DNA from: Darksidea phi
Lineage: Eukaryota > Ascomycota > Dothideomycetes > Pleosporales > Lentitheciaceae
DNA: 64,000 bases
Direction: 5' to 3'
Assembly (NCBI GenBank): GCA_030770425.1
Contig: JASJFT010000031.1
Location: forward strand, 186,001-250,000
The notes beneath the pieces are model-generated. The model saw only the letters and a program-made list of their open reading frames with translations. It was not told the DNA's origin and did no database searches. This document shows positions 33,416 through 46,860 of the stretch, in pieces (the first letter of the stretch is position 1; each line of letters begins with the position of its first letter). A program made the translations under genes and the position numbers.

Positions 33416-34627
33416 ATGCACTTCTCGATTCTCATCTTCACTTCTGTGGCTCTCGCGGCTCGTCCGTTCCTTAACGAGCCAGACACCGGGTAGGCCTCGT
33501 TAGTCAACATATTGTAGCCCAAACCTGACCCGAACTATAGCATTGATCAAGCGCTTGGCTCAACACCTGATGGCACCCTTCCAGATCTTGACACCCTCGT
33601 GGGCCTTCCAGACTTTGAATGGGCAGCACGCCACGGAATGAATACATCTGCATACACGTATTACCGCAACGGGGCTGCGGGCGAATGGTCCTACCGCAAC
33701 AACCTCGAGGTGTTCGAACGCTTCCGTCTTCGGCCGCGTGTCATGGTCGACATTACCAAAATTGAAAGCACGCTCCCAACCACCATCCTGGGACATAACT
33801 TCTCCGCGCCGTTTTTCATCTCGCCGTGCGCACGCGGCGGTTATGCTCACCCGGACGGCGAGCTCAATCTCGTTAAGGGTGCGGCTGCAGGAAACATTCT
33901 GTACATGCCCGCGCTGTATGCGTCAAAGAGCATCGAGGACATCTATGCCGCGAGAGTCAACAACTACAGCTCGCCTCAGGTTCTTTTCCAGCAAGTCTAT
34001 CTCACCGACAATGACAACGAGACCCAGCAGCTCTTCTCGCGCATCGAAAAGGCCGGCTCGAAAGCCATCATGTTGACAGTGGACTCTGCAGCCGACGGTA
34101 ACAGGCACCGAGCCAAGCGCTATGGTGTGGGGAGCGCCGATTCGAGCTACAGCTACATGACCTGGGATCTGTACCACAAGCTCAGCAACATGACCAAACT
34201 ACCAATCATCCCGAAAGGCATCCAAACGGTAGACGATGCACGTCTTGCAGTCGAGAATGGAGTCAAGGCATTCATGATCTCGAACCATGGAGGACGCCAG
34301 CTCGACACGGCGCCGTCATCGCTTGAGGTCGCGCTAGAGATCTACAACGAAGCTCCGGATATTTTCAAGCAAGTCGAGGTGTATGCGGATGGCGGCGTAC
34401 GCTATGGTGCTGATGTACTCAAACTACTCGCGCTGGGCGTGAAGGCTGTCGGTGTCGGAAGGCCGTTCATGTTCAGCAACGTGTACGGCGTTGATGGCGT
34501 GAAGAGGGCGATCGAAATGCTGAAGCATGAGGTGGCTATTGATGCTGCGAACCTGGGTGTAGGCGATCTGAAGAAGATTGGACCGCAGTATGTGGACTGG
34601 AAGAGCACAAATACGTGGCTCAGCTAG
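33416..34627 (+). CDS. secreted FMN-dependent alpha-hydroxy-acid oxidase/dehydrogenase
   Basis: Exons 33416-33489 and 33541-34627; 386 aa. TIM-barrel flavoprotein of the lactate/glycolate oxidase family, which oxidises 2-hydroxy acids to 2-keto acids. Visible: FEWAARHGMNTSAYTYYRNG start, the FFISPCARGGYAHPDGE segment after strand 1 (usual PxAxxxLxHPdGE), LFQQVYL, IMLTVDSAADGNR, the FMN-phosphate lysine in IIPKGIQ, active-site His and Arg in SNHGGRQLD, and DGGVRYGADVLKLLALG-V-VGRPF. All key residues are present. An N-terminal signal peptide (MHFSILIFTSVALAARP) is encoded by exon 1, so the enzyme should be exported; most characterised relatives are cytosolic, peroxisomal or mitochondrial. The 51-bp intron has a CTGAC branch site; of the two AG acceptors only 33540 restores the frame. 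NxT/S sites (res. ~100 and later) fit secretion. Confidence 0.88.
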
Positions 34628-36444
34628 GTGAAACTAGTTTGTACATGTGCCGTCGGAGTGGTCTTCTGGCGGATAGGGATTTATAGATAAGGTCTGCATG
34701 GGAGAATATGCAGTGCCAAATGAATAAGCAATGACTTGATCCGTGTTTTAGAATACCTCACACCACAACGTCTTTCCGCATCGCATCAAAGATCGACGAG
34801 AAATCAGGCGAACAGGCAATGGGAATTAGAAGCGGGGTTTTTTCTGGCAGATCTTGCTGCTAGGTTATCGCCGTTCGTATTAGCCCAACTAGAGCCAACA
34901 GGATCTAAAGCATTCCTTGGTTGCATACTTAGAGCATGGTCATATACGAGTAGCCTATTACATCATTAGCTCTACCTGGGTAGTAAGGAGAGTATGGAGA
35001 AAGAGAATCAATGCTCATAGTTCTAAGCATAGTAGCGACCCCATATATGCCCTTCTCAAAACAAACCCAACCAAGAAGAGTGCTAGAGTGCTAAAGCTAT
35101 CCGTTTAACTACCCTGCCCCTTTCGATACCTTACATATCAAAAAAGCACGCTTTCAAATATTCCTACCATTTTACGAACACCACCGCTAAAAGCGCCACC
35201 CCTCACCAACACCACCACCACCCCAAACCATCCCTAAATCCCTTCAAACCCCCTCAAAAAACCATCACAAGCACAACCACAACCCATCAAAACAGAAACA
35301 CAAAAAACCTCTCTCCAAACGCCAAGCGCGCAGCCCTCCCCTTCCCCCCTCCCCCGCGGAGAAAGCAACCCTCGCCACACCACATCCAAAATCCTTCCCA
35401 CCACACGCGACACCAGCCGAACGACCGAACCACCGACCCAATGACCGAACCACCGATACCAGCTTATACATGCCTTTTTCGGGAATGAATGCTACATCGG
35501 GAAAACTCGGGCTGGATATAGTCAGTCCATGAGGCTGAGAAAATTTGTCGCGGTGGCAGTGGTGGTGGTGGTGGAAGGCGATGGGGTGATTTTTAGTCAC
35601 ACCGTATTGTATCGCATGGTAGCGTAGCGTGTCGGATCGGATTGGATTGGATTGGATGGAAGTTGGGATGGTGTGAGGGAAGTTCAGGATGGGATGGGGG
35701 GATTGCGTATGGGGAGAGAATGATTTTTGAATGGAGGGAGGGGTAGTTGTATTTTGGGGAGGGGGAGTTGGAGGATAGATGGGGTGGAGATGGGGTACGC
35801 GTTGGGGTATGGCGTCCCTACCGATAATCAACCAAGATCCGAGGAGGGATGCGCTTTGATACACTATACACTCCTACTTAGGTCGCAAAATGCATCTTCA
35901 CCAATGCAAGTCACGCTACAATCGCAGTACGCACGTAGCAACACTCCCCCCACCGATCCTCGCCTAACGCCCATCCCATGCACCCTATCCAACGCCCGCA
36001 ACATGCCCGCAACACGCCCGCAAATCCACAAACCCCTAGTCGCGCGCGCTTCCTTTGCACAGGCGACTCCCGCGACGCGGAGGTTGCGGAAATGCGGCTC
36101 TCGGTAGCTGAACCCCTGTCCATGCGGCTGCGACGTAATAAGAGCTTACTGAGCCCTGCGCGCGACGCAGATGAGCTCATCAGGCCACTTGTGCTCCCGG
36201 GACGAAAAAGCGTAGGACCGGGTGCGGTTGTACTATGTAGAGAGAGACATGTTTCCGCTTCCGCTGGGAAGGGTCCGCGGAAATATGTGCTGTGGGAGGA
36301 GGTATAAGAAGGGGGGTGTGGAGAAGTTTTTTCATTATCAGCATCAACGTCAACACCGACGTCGACAATCAAGTTCTCTTACAGCGTCGAGGATTTATAT
36401 TGACATCAGACGGCATCAACACCCGCCTCCCAACATACACAACA
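34628..36444. other. 1.8 kb gene-free stretch with strong strand asymmetry
   Basis: 35150-35400 is C/A-rich on the plus strand and 35620-35800 is G-rich (runs of GGATT, GGGG). A duplicated GACCGAACCACCGA lies at ~35423-35455 and a (GGATT)n run at ~35634-35656. Frames on both strands at 35265-36372 are low-complexity by-products of this composition. The right end is the flavohemoglobin promoter. Confidence 0.45.
36303..36308 (+). promoter_or_regulatory. TATA-like box of flavohemoglobin gene
   Basis: TATAAG, 142 bp before the ATG at 36445. Confidence 0.35.
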
Positions 36445-37704
36445 ATGGCGCCAGCGCTCTCACCCCAACAAGCCGCCGTCATCAAAGCAACCGTCCCCGT
36501 CCTAGCTCAATATGGCGAAACCATTACAGCGAAATTCTACACCGACATGTTAACCGCCCACCCCGAACTGCGTAACATCTTCAACAACACGCATCAAGCA
36601 ACCGGCCACCAAGCGCGCGCCCTAGCCGGCGCTCTCTACGCGTACGCCGCCAACATCGACGACTTGGGCCAGCTCAGCCCAGCGCTGGAGCTCATCTGCC
36701 ATAAGCATGCCAGTCTGGCCATTAAGCCAGAACAGTACGAGATCGTAGGCACGCATTTGCTAGCGACGATGAAAGCCGTCCTAGGAGACGCCGCGACGCC
36801 TGAAATCATGGGCGCATGGGGAGCCGCGTACTGGCAACTTGCCGAGATCATGATCGAAAAAGAAAGGGGATTGTACGAGGAGACGAGCTACTGGCACGGA
36901 TGGCAGGATTTCACCATTGCGCGGAAAGAAAAGGAATCCGAGGAGATTACCTCGTTTTACTTGGAGCCGGTGGATGCAAACCTTAAGCTACCCCGCTTCA
37001 AGCCGGGACAATACGTCTCGGTGAACATCTTTGTGGACGAGCTAGACGGCGGCGTGTGGCAGGCGCGACAGTACAGTTTGAGCGATGCGCCAGGAAAGAA
37101 GTATCTGAGGATAAGTGTGAAGAGAGAGCCGAGTATCGAGATTGGCGAGCCGAAGCATATGACAGCGCCGGGGTATTTGTCGAACATCCTCCACGACAAG
37201 AAGAATGTTGGAGACGCCGTGCGGGTGACGCATCCGTTCGGCGACTTCTGCTTTGAAGAGAAAGCGGAGAAGGACAGCCCGGTTGTTCTCATCTCAGCTG
37301 GCGTCGGCTTGACTTGTTTGATGAGCATTCTAAACACCCTTGTGGAAGAAGGCTCGTCAAGACCGATTTCCTGGATCCATGGTGCTCGCGATTCGAAGGT
37401 GCGGGCATTCAAGTCCTATATTGATGGGCTGGCCGCCAAGAACGAGAACATACATACGCGGTACTTCTCGTCAGCACCCGCGGAAGATGAGGTCGAGGGA
37501 GAGCACTACCACGTCAAAGGCCGGTTGCTCCTAGACCAGGTCAGCAACGACCTGCTTTTCACCGACAGCGACAAGACACAATACTTCATTTGCGGCCCAA
37601 CAAAGTTCATGCTGGATATTGAGGCAAAGCTGAAGAACTTGGGAGTTTCAAGCGAGAGGATACACATGGAGTTGTTCGGTACAGGCGGGGTGCCCAGGGT
37701 CTAG
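36445..37704 (+). CDS. flavohemoglobin (nitric oxide dioxygenase)
   Basis: Single exon, 419 aa. The N-terminal globin (1-~150) has the haem-binding helix E region and the proximal His in ICHKHASL followed by IKPEQYEIVGTHLL. It is joined to a ferredoxin-reductase module: FAD-binding RQYSLSD (RxYS) and PGYLSNILHD, then the NAD(P)H domain with SAGVGLTCLMSIL (GxGxT/SPxxS-like) and the closing ICGPTKFM and LFGTGG. It converts NO to nitrate with O2 and NAD(P)H, protecting against nitrosative stress. The start ATG lies in CAACAATGG context; the frame is open further upstream to 36292 but has no ATG, so no mitochondrial leader is encoded and a cytosolic enzyme is expected. Aspergilli carry both cytosolic and mitochondrial forms; this is the cytosolic type by that criterion. 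Confidence 0.93.
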   Translation: MAPALSPQQAAVIKATVPVLAQYGETITAKFYTDMLTAHPELRNIFNNTHQATGHQARALAGALYAYAANIDDLGQLSPALELICHKHASLAIKPEQYEIVGTHLLATMKAVLGDAATPEIMGAWGAAYWQLAEIMIEKERGLYEETSYWHGWQDFTIARKEKESEEITSFYLEPVDANLKLPRFKPGQYVSVNIFVDELDGGVWQARQYSLSDAPGKKYLRISVKREPSIEIGEPKHMTAPGYLSNILHDKKNVGDAVRVTHPFGDFCFEEKAEKDSPVVLISAGVGLTCLMSILNTLVEEGSSRPISWIHGARDSKVRAFKSYIDGLAAKNENIHTRYFSSAPAEDEVEGEHYHVKGRLLLDQVSNDLLFTDSDKTQYFICGPTKFMLDIEAKLKNLGVSSERIHMELFGTGGVPRV

Positions 37705-40700
37705 ATTTTTAGTTGTTGTCGTTTTAGGAGATGTGCTGTGGGATCAATGGTTGGTGGGCGGATTTCTTGCTGGGAAGGCAATCCTGCTTACTGAGATTCT
37801 GTATAATAGCGCTACTAGATAACAGGCGGTGAATGTATTCAGACCGTATAACCAAATGTTGTTGGAGGATTCGTGTTGCCGGTGTGATGCAAATCCGGGG
37901 CTTGCAGCCAGTTGCTTACTGGCACCGGTGGCTTACTGGGCGCTAATAGGCTAGGTTCTGGTTGGGAAGCACGCGGGAGCGGCTGGTAAAACCGTTGAGG
38001 AAAGAGGTCCGCGGAGAGTTTGTTGGCTCGCATCCTGCATTGTCTCGAGTCTATTGACAGGAACTCTGCATGCTGACCGGAAGCAAACATGAGGATGGTT
38101 CGTCTGCCCCATCTTTCCGAATTTTATCAAAGAATCCGGTTGATAAGGGGAGATGAATGCGACAGCCGCGCGTGTATTAGCATTCGGACCTTCTACCTTG
38201 TGTAACACGGCCAGATGGTGATCCGCACTTGGCGGGATCTGAGTAGGAGACCAATTCTTCGGGCTCAGCACCGGTCTTCTAATGGCACAGCGACAGACGG
38301 AAGGCCGTGACGTCTTCCAAAACTTCGGGACGTCGCCGAAAGATGCATCGAAATTTTTGAGGGTCGCCGCCTGTCGTTGCCAGCGAGAAACGATATATGC
38401 GTATATGCGGAGCTGTTCTCGGCGCAGATGCCGGGATGTGCTTGCGGTACCTCTATATTTTCACCTGTTAAAAGGGGTTCGCGTGAAAGGCCGCTCTTTC
38501 TTGAGCCCCTCCTTGTCTACAACAGCGGCCAGTTTCGAGCGGCTGCGGTGAAGGGAGCGCATTCCGAGGATATGGGCCAATCGTGCAGCAGGGGGCTGCA
38601 GACTGAAGCATTCGGCAGCGGGCCACGGGGAATTTGGGCTCCTTCCACCAATGTCCGAGGTGAAGATCTGGCGACTCCTTGCGGGACACGAAGCTCTAGC
38701 TCACACGAACTGGCTATGGTGCACGACGCGACTGCGGGATGACGAAGCCGTCGAACAACCCACAGCCGTCACGGCCAACGGCCGTGGCAAAAGGGGCAGC
38801 CTTCTAGAAACAGGGCTGGACGCACGAAGCACCCTGTGACACGAACTGTTGAGGAGGGACATTACAGGCAATCTTCTGGAAATTGCACTGCGTCCTGCTA
38901 GAGCAAATGTAGAAGGCTTCCAGAAGGCGCTCGGATATTGCTAGAGCCCTACGGTAGGGATGCGCGCAGCTGTCCATGCATCGACGCCGTGCTGGGGTCT
39001 GTGTTGGTGGATCCAGAGCTGGGACCGCGGCCGCTGGCCAGTGGCATCCGCAGCTGAGGTATAGTCCGATGCACAAAGTGGCTATGGGCGCAAGGGTAGC
39101 GTTCAACAACGGAAGCAGCTTGAATTCGACGAACAAGAGGCTTGTGGGGAGGTGAAACGGCCGTGCGTGTTGGAGTTCTGTCGCAGTGTCGCTGGCAGGC
39201 CAAGGCCAGCGGGAGATGCAGCATGTGTTTCCTGTCTCTGCTGCCGTCGCTCCCCGAGACGAATGCGCGTGGTGTTCCGGGCAGCGCATAACGACGCAGA
39301 CTCTCGCATTTGCAGCACGAGCAAAGCGTTGGCCGACGGGGAGCGCGGGAGCGAGGCGATCGACGTGGGAAGCGCATTGAGGCTCTGAGTGGGCCCCGCT
39401 GGCGGCGAGCGTGGTGCGGCGTGCGTCGTGCGCCGTGAATCGCTGGCACACATGCACGGACGGGATCTGGTGGAAGCATCGCAGAAGGGGGGGAAGCCTG
39501 GCGTCATGGCGGCTTGTCCGCCTGCCTGCCGCTGGCTCTGACTCGCTGCGGGTGGGCGAGCAGCGACGACAACACGAGAGGCACCTCGTCGACGCGGCCC
39601 TGCAATCTGCAAGTGCATGTAATTAGAGCGCGCCGCCTGTTTCGATCGCTGTTCGTGAGCGCGGAAGATGTTGGCGTGCTTGGCCTCGACAGGGTCGGCT
39701 CTGCTGGCGAGCTGGTCGCACCACCTCCGCGAAGCACGAGACAGGCGCTGCAGCGGGAGCGTTCCCGCGGAGGCGGCTGGCGGCGGTGAGCATCGCAGGC
39801 GATACAGGCGACGTGGTGGTAGAGAAGACGTGCTGTGCAAGCACAAGGCTCGCATAGAGCATATGCACGCCATGGATTGGGGTGCGGTGCAGAAGAAACA
39901 GGGCGCGCACGAAGGGTAAGCGACGCTGCGGATGCGGACGGCCCTGCAGCTCGGCAGCGACAGCATCGTGGAGCGCTTGGTCAACCGGCCGATTGATCGA
40001 TTGATCAATTGATGCCTCTCGCCGTGATGTCATGCGCCTAAAGCCTCGTCAAGCCTCCTCGTGGGCGCGGGCTGGGACGTGAGTCTGTCCCACGAGCCCA
40101 CGACGGCTGCTGCCTCACCCAAGCCCAAGCTGCAGTTCGCGATGGCGCCCCAGGGGTGTCTCAGACGGCCCGTGGTGCACATGCAGGAATCAAGCGTTCC
40201 CCCCTCGCCGACCAATGTCTGCGGCGGCTCGGAAACGTCTCTCAAATCTCAGTCGACGGCAGCCGACGCCCTCGAGTGTTCGCAACAGGCTAAATTTGGG
40301 CGCCGGCCGGGGGGTGGGAGGGGGGTGGGAGGAGTGGTTTCTGATGGCCGCCGACAGTTTGAGAGTGCATGGACCCGCCGGCGGCAGCGCACAGGCGGTC
40401 GAAGCTCCAAGCCTTCTAGCGGCCTTCCACGGCCCCTGCGACGTCCACTTCGACGCATCCATGCGCGCCCTCTGCAGCACGCGATGCAGCCGTCGAGCGT
40501 GGACGCATCGTCTGTGCCGCAATGCCGCCGCCGCCGCCCTTGCCTGGCTGTATCGCGAAGAACCATCTGCATTTGCCCTCGTACCCGTCCGTCCTGTGCT
40601 GGACTTGTGCGTCCCGATTCGCCCAGCGAGCGCCACCAGACGCCCCCGTGAAAGGTAGAAGATAGTGCTCGCGACAACAGGGTGCCGGCGGCGGACGACT

Positions 40701-42283
40701 GGCATGGGATCGTGATAGCGAAGCCCCCGCTCGTCCTGGACGGTGGCAAGGATAGCGCTGCGCCTGCAATGCCATGTTGATGCTGTATAAACAGCCGCGA
40801 TCGAGATACATATTTGAGCGTCCCTGCGCCGGCGGAGGGGAGGACTGCACGTCTCTCCTCCCGGCACTTTGACATCTGGAGTGCCGCCAACCCCATCTTC
40901 CCTCTCGACATTCCCGCCCACGAACCACGCACGCGGCAGGCTACAGCTGGGTCCTGCAGTCGCGTTACCTAACGGTTCCGGGGGCATCTCAAAATAGGGG
41001 CGCGGGCCCATAGATAGGTACCGTGAGTGAGCCTCCGTCCTGCATCCTGCCCACTCGGCCGGAAACACAGCACAGTCAGCCAGCATGAGCCGTCTCGGGA
41101 GCGTGTGGGATAGCGACTGACGGCGACCTTCAGCCACACCGCAAAATTGCTTCTGTCCGGTTGTGTCGAGCGACGCAATCCTTCCAACGGCCACAGGGAT
41201 CGCAGAGCGGAGGATCGCTCTGGTTCGCGACGAGCGTCGGCCCAGCCACAGGTGCGCAAGCCCGCGTTTCGACGGCGACGTCAGCGATTCGTTGCACGCA
41301 GCGGGCGACGACGCTTCTGGGCCGGCAGCAACGGCAGCAGTCCAGCGCCAGCGGAGGCCTCGCCGCCAGATCGCGCTCGGGTTTCGTGGAGGCGGACGGC
41401 TGAACAGACAGTCAGCCCGCCGTTAGTCATCCCTGTATCGCGGCCGCTGGCGATTACTCTGGCAGAATCAGGAGTGGGTGAGATTTGCGGGTTTCAGCGT
41501 GCCCAAAGGAGGCAACAACAGTCCGTGGGAGCCTTATTAACAGGGCGCACGCCCGCGCCGCCGCCTCTCTCGCAAATTGGGCCTGAGCGCGCGCCGCTGC
41601 ACATCTCTTGTCACCTTGCTGCTCGCTCCTTGTCACCAGCCGGGGGCGAAGCGACTCGGAACTAGCCAGTTCTGCTTCGGGCCTAGCGCCAAATCACCAC
41701 ACGCGCAACAGAGCGAAGAAGTACTCTCGTACCTGCCTTCACCACCACGTCCCCCCATCACATCCCCTCCGCCATCCGCTGCCCTGCACTCGACATCGCG
41801 GGCCCCATCGCCAGGTACGTTCTGCTTCCCACCCCCGCCGACAAGCGCTGCCGTCCGCCCGCTCGCCGCCCGCTGCTGCTCACCGCTCGCTCCCCTATTC
41901 GCCGCCGTCGTCGGTGCCAGCGTGTCTGCGTCCCGTCTGTCCGCCGCCTCGACGACGGCGACGACGGGTGCGCGGTGCCTGCATCGCCCGTCTGCCTCCT
42001 GCGCCGCCGTTGTTCTCTGGCTGACGGCTTCACGCTCTAGTGCAACTAACAGCATTGACCTGCACGCGGTCCGACCCATTCTTCGACACCTCTGGACGGG
42101 CCACCTCGACTCCCTCCGCTGCTCACCACCACCACCATCACCACGAGCCGCCTTCACTGCGCTCGTCGCTGACCGCCCGGCTGACCGTCAGACGCCGCTC
42201 TAGTCCCGGTGCGCCCCCAATCCGTCTCTCCACCACGCCTGCTGCGTCGACCCGCCGGCAGCACGCGAGTCTCGCTCCCCGTG
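37705..42283. other. 4.6 kb gene-free, largely GC-rich stretch before a C2H2 factor
   Basis: No gene could be supported. From about 38.8 to 42.2 kb the GC content is visibly high and all six frames are long and open (up to 334 codons), overlapping one another, rich in Arg/Ala/Pro, and without a family match, as expected of stop-poor DNA. 41650-42250 is pyrimidine-rich on the plus strand and probably contains the promoter and leader of the transcription factor. Small repeats: TTGATC copies at ~39991-40012 and a CAC run at ~42124-42142. Confidence 0.5.
41815..42040 (+). other. possible 5'-UTR intron of the C2H2 gene
   Basis: A consensus donor CCAG|GTACGT at 41815 is followed by a CTGAC branch-like site and a TAG acceptor at 42040, 244 bp before the ATG. 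Position and signals fit a leader intron; only transcript data could confirm it. Confidence 0.25.
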
Positions 42284-43815
<1,532 letters not shown>

Positions 43816-44952
43816 AACCACCGCTACACAACTGTATCACTATCGAAGTTGAAGTCGAAGTTCCGAGTCATTCCATCGGTGTTCACGGCAGGACTTATAC
43901 CCCTGTTTTCTAAACAAAAATTTCTCTTTTTTGGTAGGCGTGTTTTCTCGATTGTGGGCATGAGCATGGCGGTTACGTGGGTTCTGGAGGGTCTTTTCGC
44001 CTGTCTTGTCCCACCAGTTCAGTCTCTTCAGTCATCTCCTTTGTCCTGTCTGTCCGGTTATCTCTATTTGTTGCATCCCACTTACCTGGTTCATATGACG
44101 GCGAGGGAGCGTCATCTCTCTCTTTCGAGGCTTTTCTTTCAGGACCTGCGGAGTCGGGCGTCCCTCAAGACTGGCAAGGGCGTTCCACGGCTCGCGGGTT
44201 ATTTGGTGTTTCTTATGCACACAGGCAATCTCTCTAGACTGGTACTTAATGAAGGATCTACATCCGCCTTAGACTACTACAGACGCGCGCGATATGCGCC
44301 TACATAATGCGCAGCTTTGTGTTGTTTGAATCCGCGGCCCGACGTGAAATGCGACGTGACTTGTGATGGCAAGAGGACACGCAAGCTCCGCGTAAGTGCC
44401 GAAATGCATCACGGAGCGACATAGTGAATCGACGTCTTTGCCACACGGTAGTGCGCAGAAGCGCCAATGGCTTAGAGAACCGTAGAGAATGCTCGTGCAT
44501 GCAGGGCCTTCCATGCACATGCGGGTTCCCAGCTGAGGCAACGTTGGGGGGCGCTTGGACCGCGGGAGTCGATGCCCAGCCTCGCTCAGACCGCGGTGAC
44601 GAAGACAGCAACACCCTGAATCTGCTCACAACTCGCCCGAACCGCCACTTCACTGCCTCAACATCTCCGCAGTTCACAGCATCCAACGGCTGTCGCGAGG
44701 ATCGCCCGAACCGCTCCCCTATCTATCTCGCCGCATCGGCCGCGCGCGCTCCACTAGCACCCTCTGACCTCGCCAAGCTGGGCCTCGTGGACCAGTGCTT
44801 GCATCCATCGTAGCCGTCCTCATCACCGCGCCGTCGACCCCACACACCCCCACCCACCGAAAACCACCAGGCGCTGCGCTCCTTTCCAAGACCTACAATT
44901 TACAAATCTCGCGCCGCTCTCCACCAGCAAGCAGCCGCTTCCCTGCAGAGCC
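43816..44952. other. intergenic between C2H2 factor and epsin
   Basis: No gene. The first ~450 bp is T-rich (3' UTR-like); 44800-44950 is C-rich and pyrimidine-rich, a leader for the epsin gene. Frames on both strands at 44270-44810 are shadows of each other. Confidence 0.45.
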
Positions 44953-46860
44953 ATGTCCAAAGTTGTGCGGAGTGTTAAGAATGTCACCAAGGGCTATTCG
45001 GCTGTGGAAGTAAAGGTTCGCAATGGTAAGGGGGCTATCACGTAGAGAGACGACTGAGGCTGACGGACACAGCGACCAGCAACGATCCGTGGGGTCCCGT
45101 GGGCTCCGACATGTCGGAAATAGCCCAAATCACCTTCAACAAGTACGTGTGAGCTTGCACATGCTCGTTGAACCTGCATTGACACCTCTGTAGCTCGACC
45201 GACTTCTACCAGGTCATGGACATGCTCGACAAGCGACTCAACGACAAGGGCAAGAACTGGCGCCACGTGCTGAAATCGCTCAAAGTGCTGGACTACTGCC
45301 TCCACGAGGGCTCCGAATTGGTGGTTACATGGGCGCGGAAAAACATCTACATCATCAAGACATTGCGCGAATTCCAGTACATTGACGAAGATGGCCGAGA
45401 TGTCGGTCAAAATAGTACGTGTGCTTGCGATTGCTTGCTGGCACCTCGCTAACGGTCGGACAGTCCGAATCGCGGCCAAGGAACTTACCGCGCTGATCAT
45501 GGATGAAGAGCGGCTGCGCGCCGAACGAGCCGACCGCAAATCGTGGAAGTCGCGCGTTACGGGCATTGAGGAATACGGGGGCGGCCCACACCACGGCGGG
45601 CACCACGGCGGGCCATCATCGGATAGACACAACCGCCGGAACGACGGGCGCCAACGAAGGGAGAACGAGGAGGATCTCGAGCTGAGGTTGGCCCTCGAAG
45701 CGAGCAAGAACGAGGCCGAAGAAGAGCGGAAACGTCGCGAACGCGCTACTGGAGGCGGAGGCGGCGGCGGTGATGGCGACGATGATGACCTAGCCAAGGC
45801 TATCAAGCTCAGTAAGGAGGAGGAAGAGCTGCGGCGGAAGGAGTTGGAACAGAGTAATGCCGATCTTCTATTTGGGGACACTCCGAGTCAGCCCGCGGCA
45901 TACCAACCAACAGGCAACAATCAGGGCTATCAGCAGCAGGGTGCGGTTGACTGGTTCGGGAACCTCGTCGATCAGAACCAGCAGCAACAGCCCCAGAACA
46001 CAGGCTTCCTCAACAATGCATACGCTCAGCCGGCAAGCATGCAGAACCAGCAGACCGCGCTTCAAAACGGCTATGGTAACTACAACGGCTTCCAACAACA
46101 GCCCCAGAACATGCAGCCAAATGCCTTCGATGCGTTCGGCCAACAACAGCAACAGCAGCAATATTTGCAGCCGCAGCAGACTCTACAGCCACAGCAAACT
46201 GCTTTTAGCATGAACAACCCCTACGGCCAGTTCAACAGCTTAGACCAGCAACAGCAGCACGATCAAAGCACCCTTCAGCCCGGTGGTAACAACCCGTGGG
46301 CGGTCAACAAGCAGCAGGACTCCATTGTGCCCCAGCCTACCGGATCCAACAATCCTTTCGCTTCCTCATTCCAACGACCACAATCCGCACAACCGCAGAG
46401 GCAAGCGACGCTCAACACTCTTTTCGAACAGAAGACTCAGTCGCAGTTCAACAATACTAATTTCAATCCCCCGGTGTCGATGTCAACACCCCCGCCTGCC
46501 CAGCCGCACAAGGAAATGGATCCACATGCGGCGCGACTGAACTCTCTTCTTGCAACCGGCGATGGCCAGGATACTTTTGGAAATGTCGGAAACCTCCGCA
46601 TCCCAGCTCAGCACACAGCTCCTGGCACTTTCGTCAACTCGGCCGGCGCCGGTCTAAACAGAGTCAATGCAAGCGCTACGGGCAACAATCCGTTCCTCAA
46701 CTCCCAGTTTACAGGTCTGCCTCAGCAGAACCGCATGATGCCGGCTCAAACAGGGCCTGCCAGTGGCTTTGGTGCGAACCCATACGGTAGTGCGAATCCG
46801 TTCGGGGCGACACCTCAGAACCAACGGCAGCCTGGCAGCAATAACTTAATAGATCTGTAA
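44953..46860 (+). CDS. ENT1: epsin (ENTH-domain endocytic adaptor, Ent1/Ent2 type)
   Basis: Exons 44953-45025, 45073-45142, 45194-45414 and 45464-46860; 586 aa. The N-terminal ENTH domain (~1-145: VVRSVKNVTKGYSAVEVKVRN, ATSNDPWGP, LKVLDYCLHEGSE, IRIAAKELTALIMDEERLR) binds PtdIns(4,5)P2 at the plasma membrane and bends it. Two ubiquitin-interacting motifs follow (EDLELRLALEAS ~191-203; DLAKAIKLSKEEEE ~230-243), then a long Gln/Asn-rich region, NPF motifs for EH-domain partners (NNPFASS, NNPFLNS, ANPFGAT) and a C-terminal clathrin box LIDL at the very end. It couples ubiquitinated cargo, clathrin and actin during endocytosis. CAG/CAA-rich DNA around 45970-46270 encodes the Gln tracts. Introns of 47-51 bp all fall in the ENTH part. 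Domain order and motifs leave little doubt on identity; whether it is closer to yeast Ent1 or Ent2 cannot be told. Confidence 0.95.

Noticed and set aside
35265..36372. Frames of 109-199 codons on both strands
   Set aside because: Explained by strand-asymmetric low-complexity DNA (Pro/His/Ser repeats); no conserved core.
38804..41665. Many long frames (up to 334 codons) on both strands
   Set aside because: GC-rich DNA with few stops; all frames are open in parallel, with Arg/Ala/Pro-rich translations and no family match.
45970..46270. CAG/CAA runs as a possible expanded microsatellite
   Set aside because: They are mixed CAG/CAA codons inside the epsin Gln-rich region, normal for the family.
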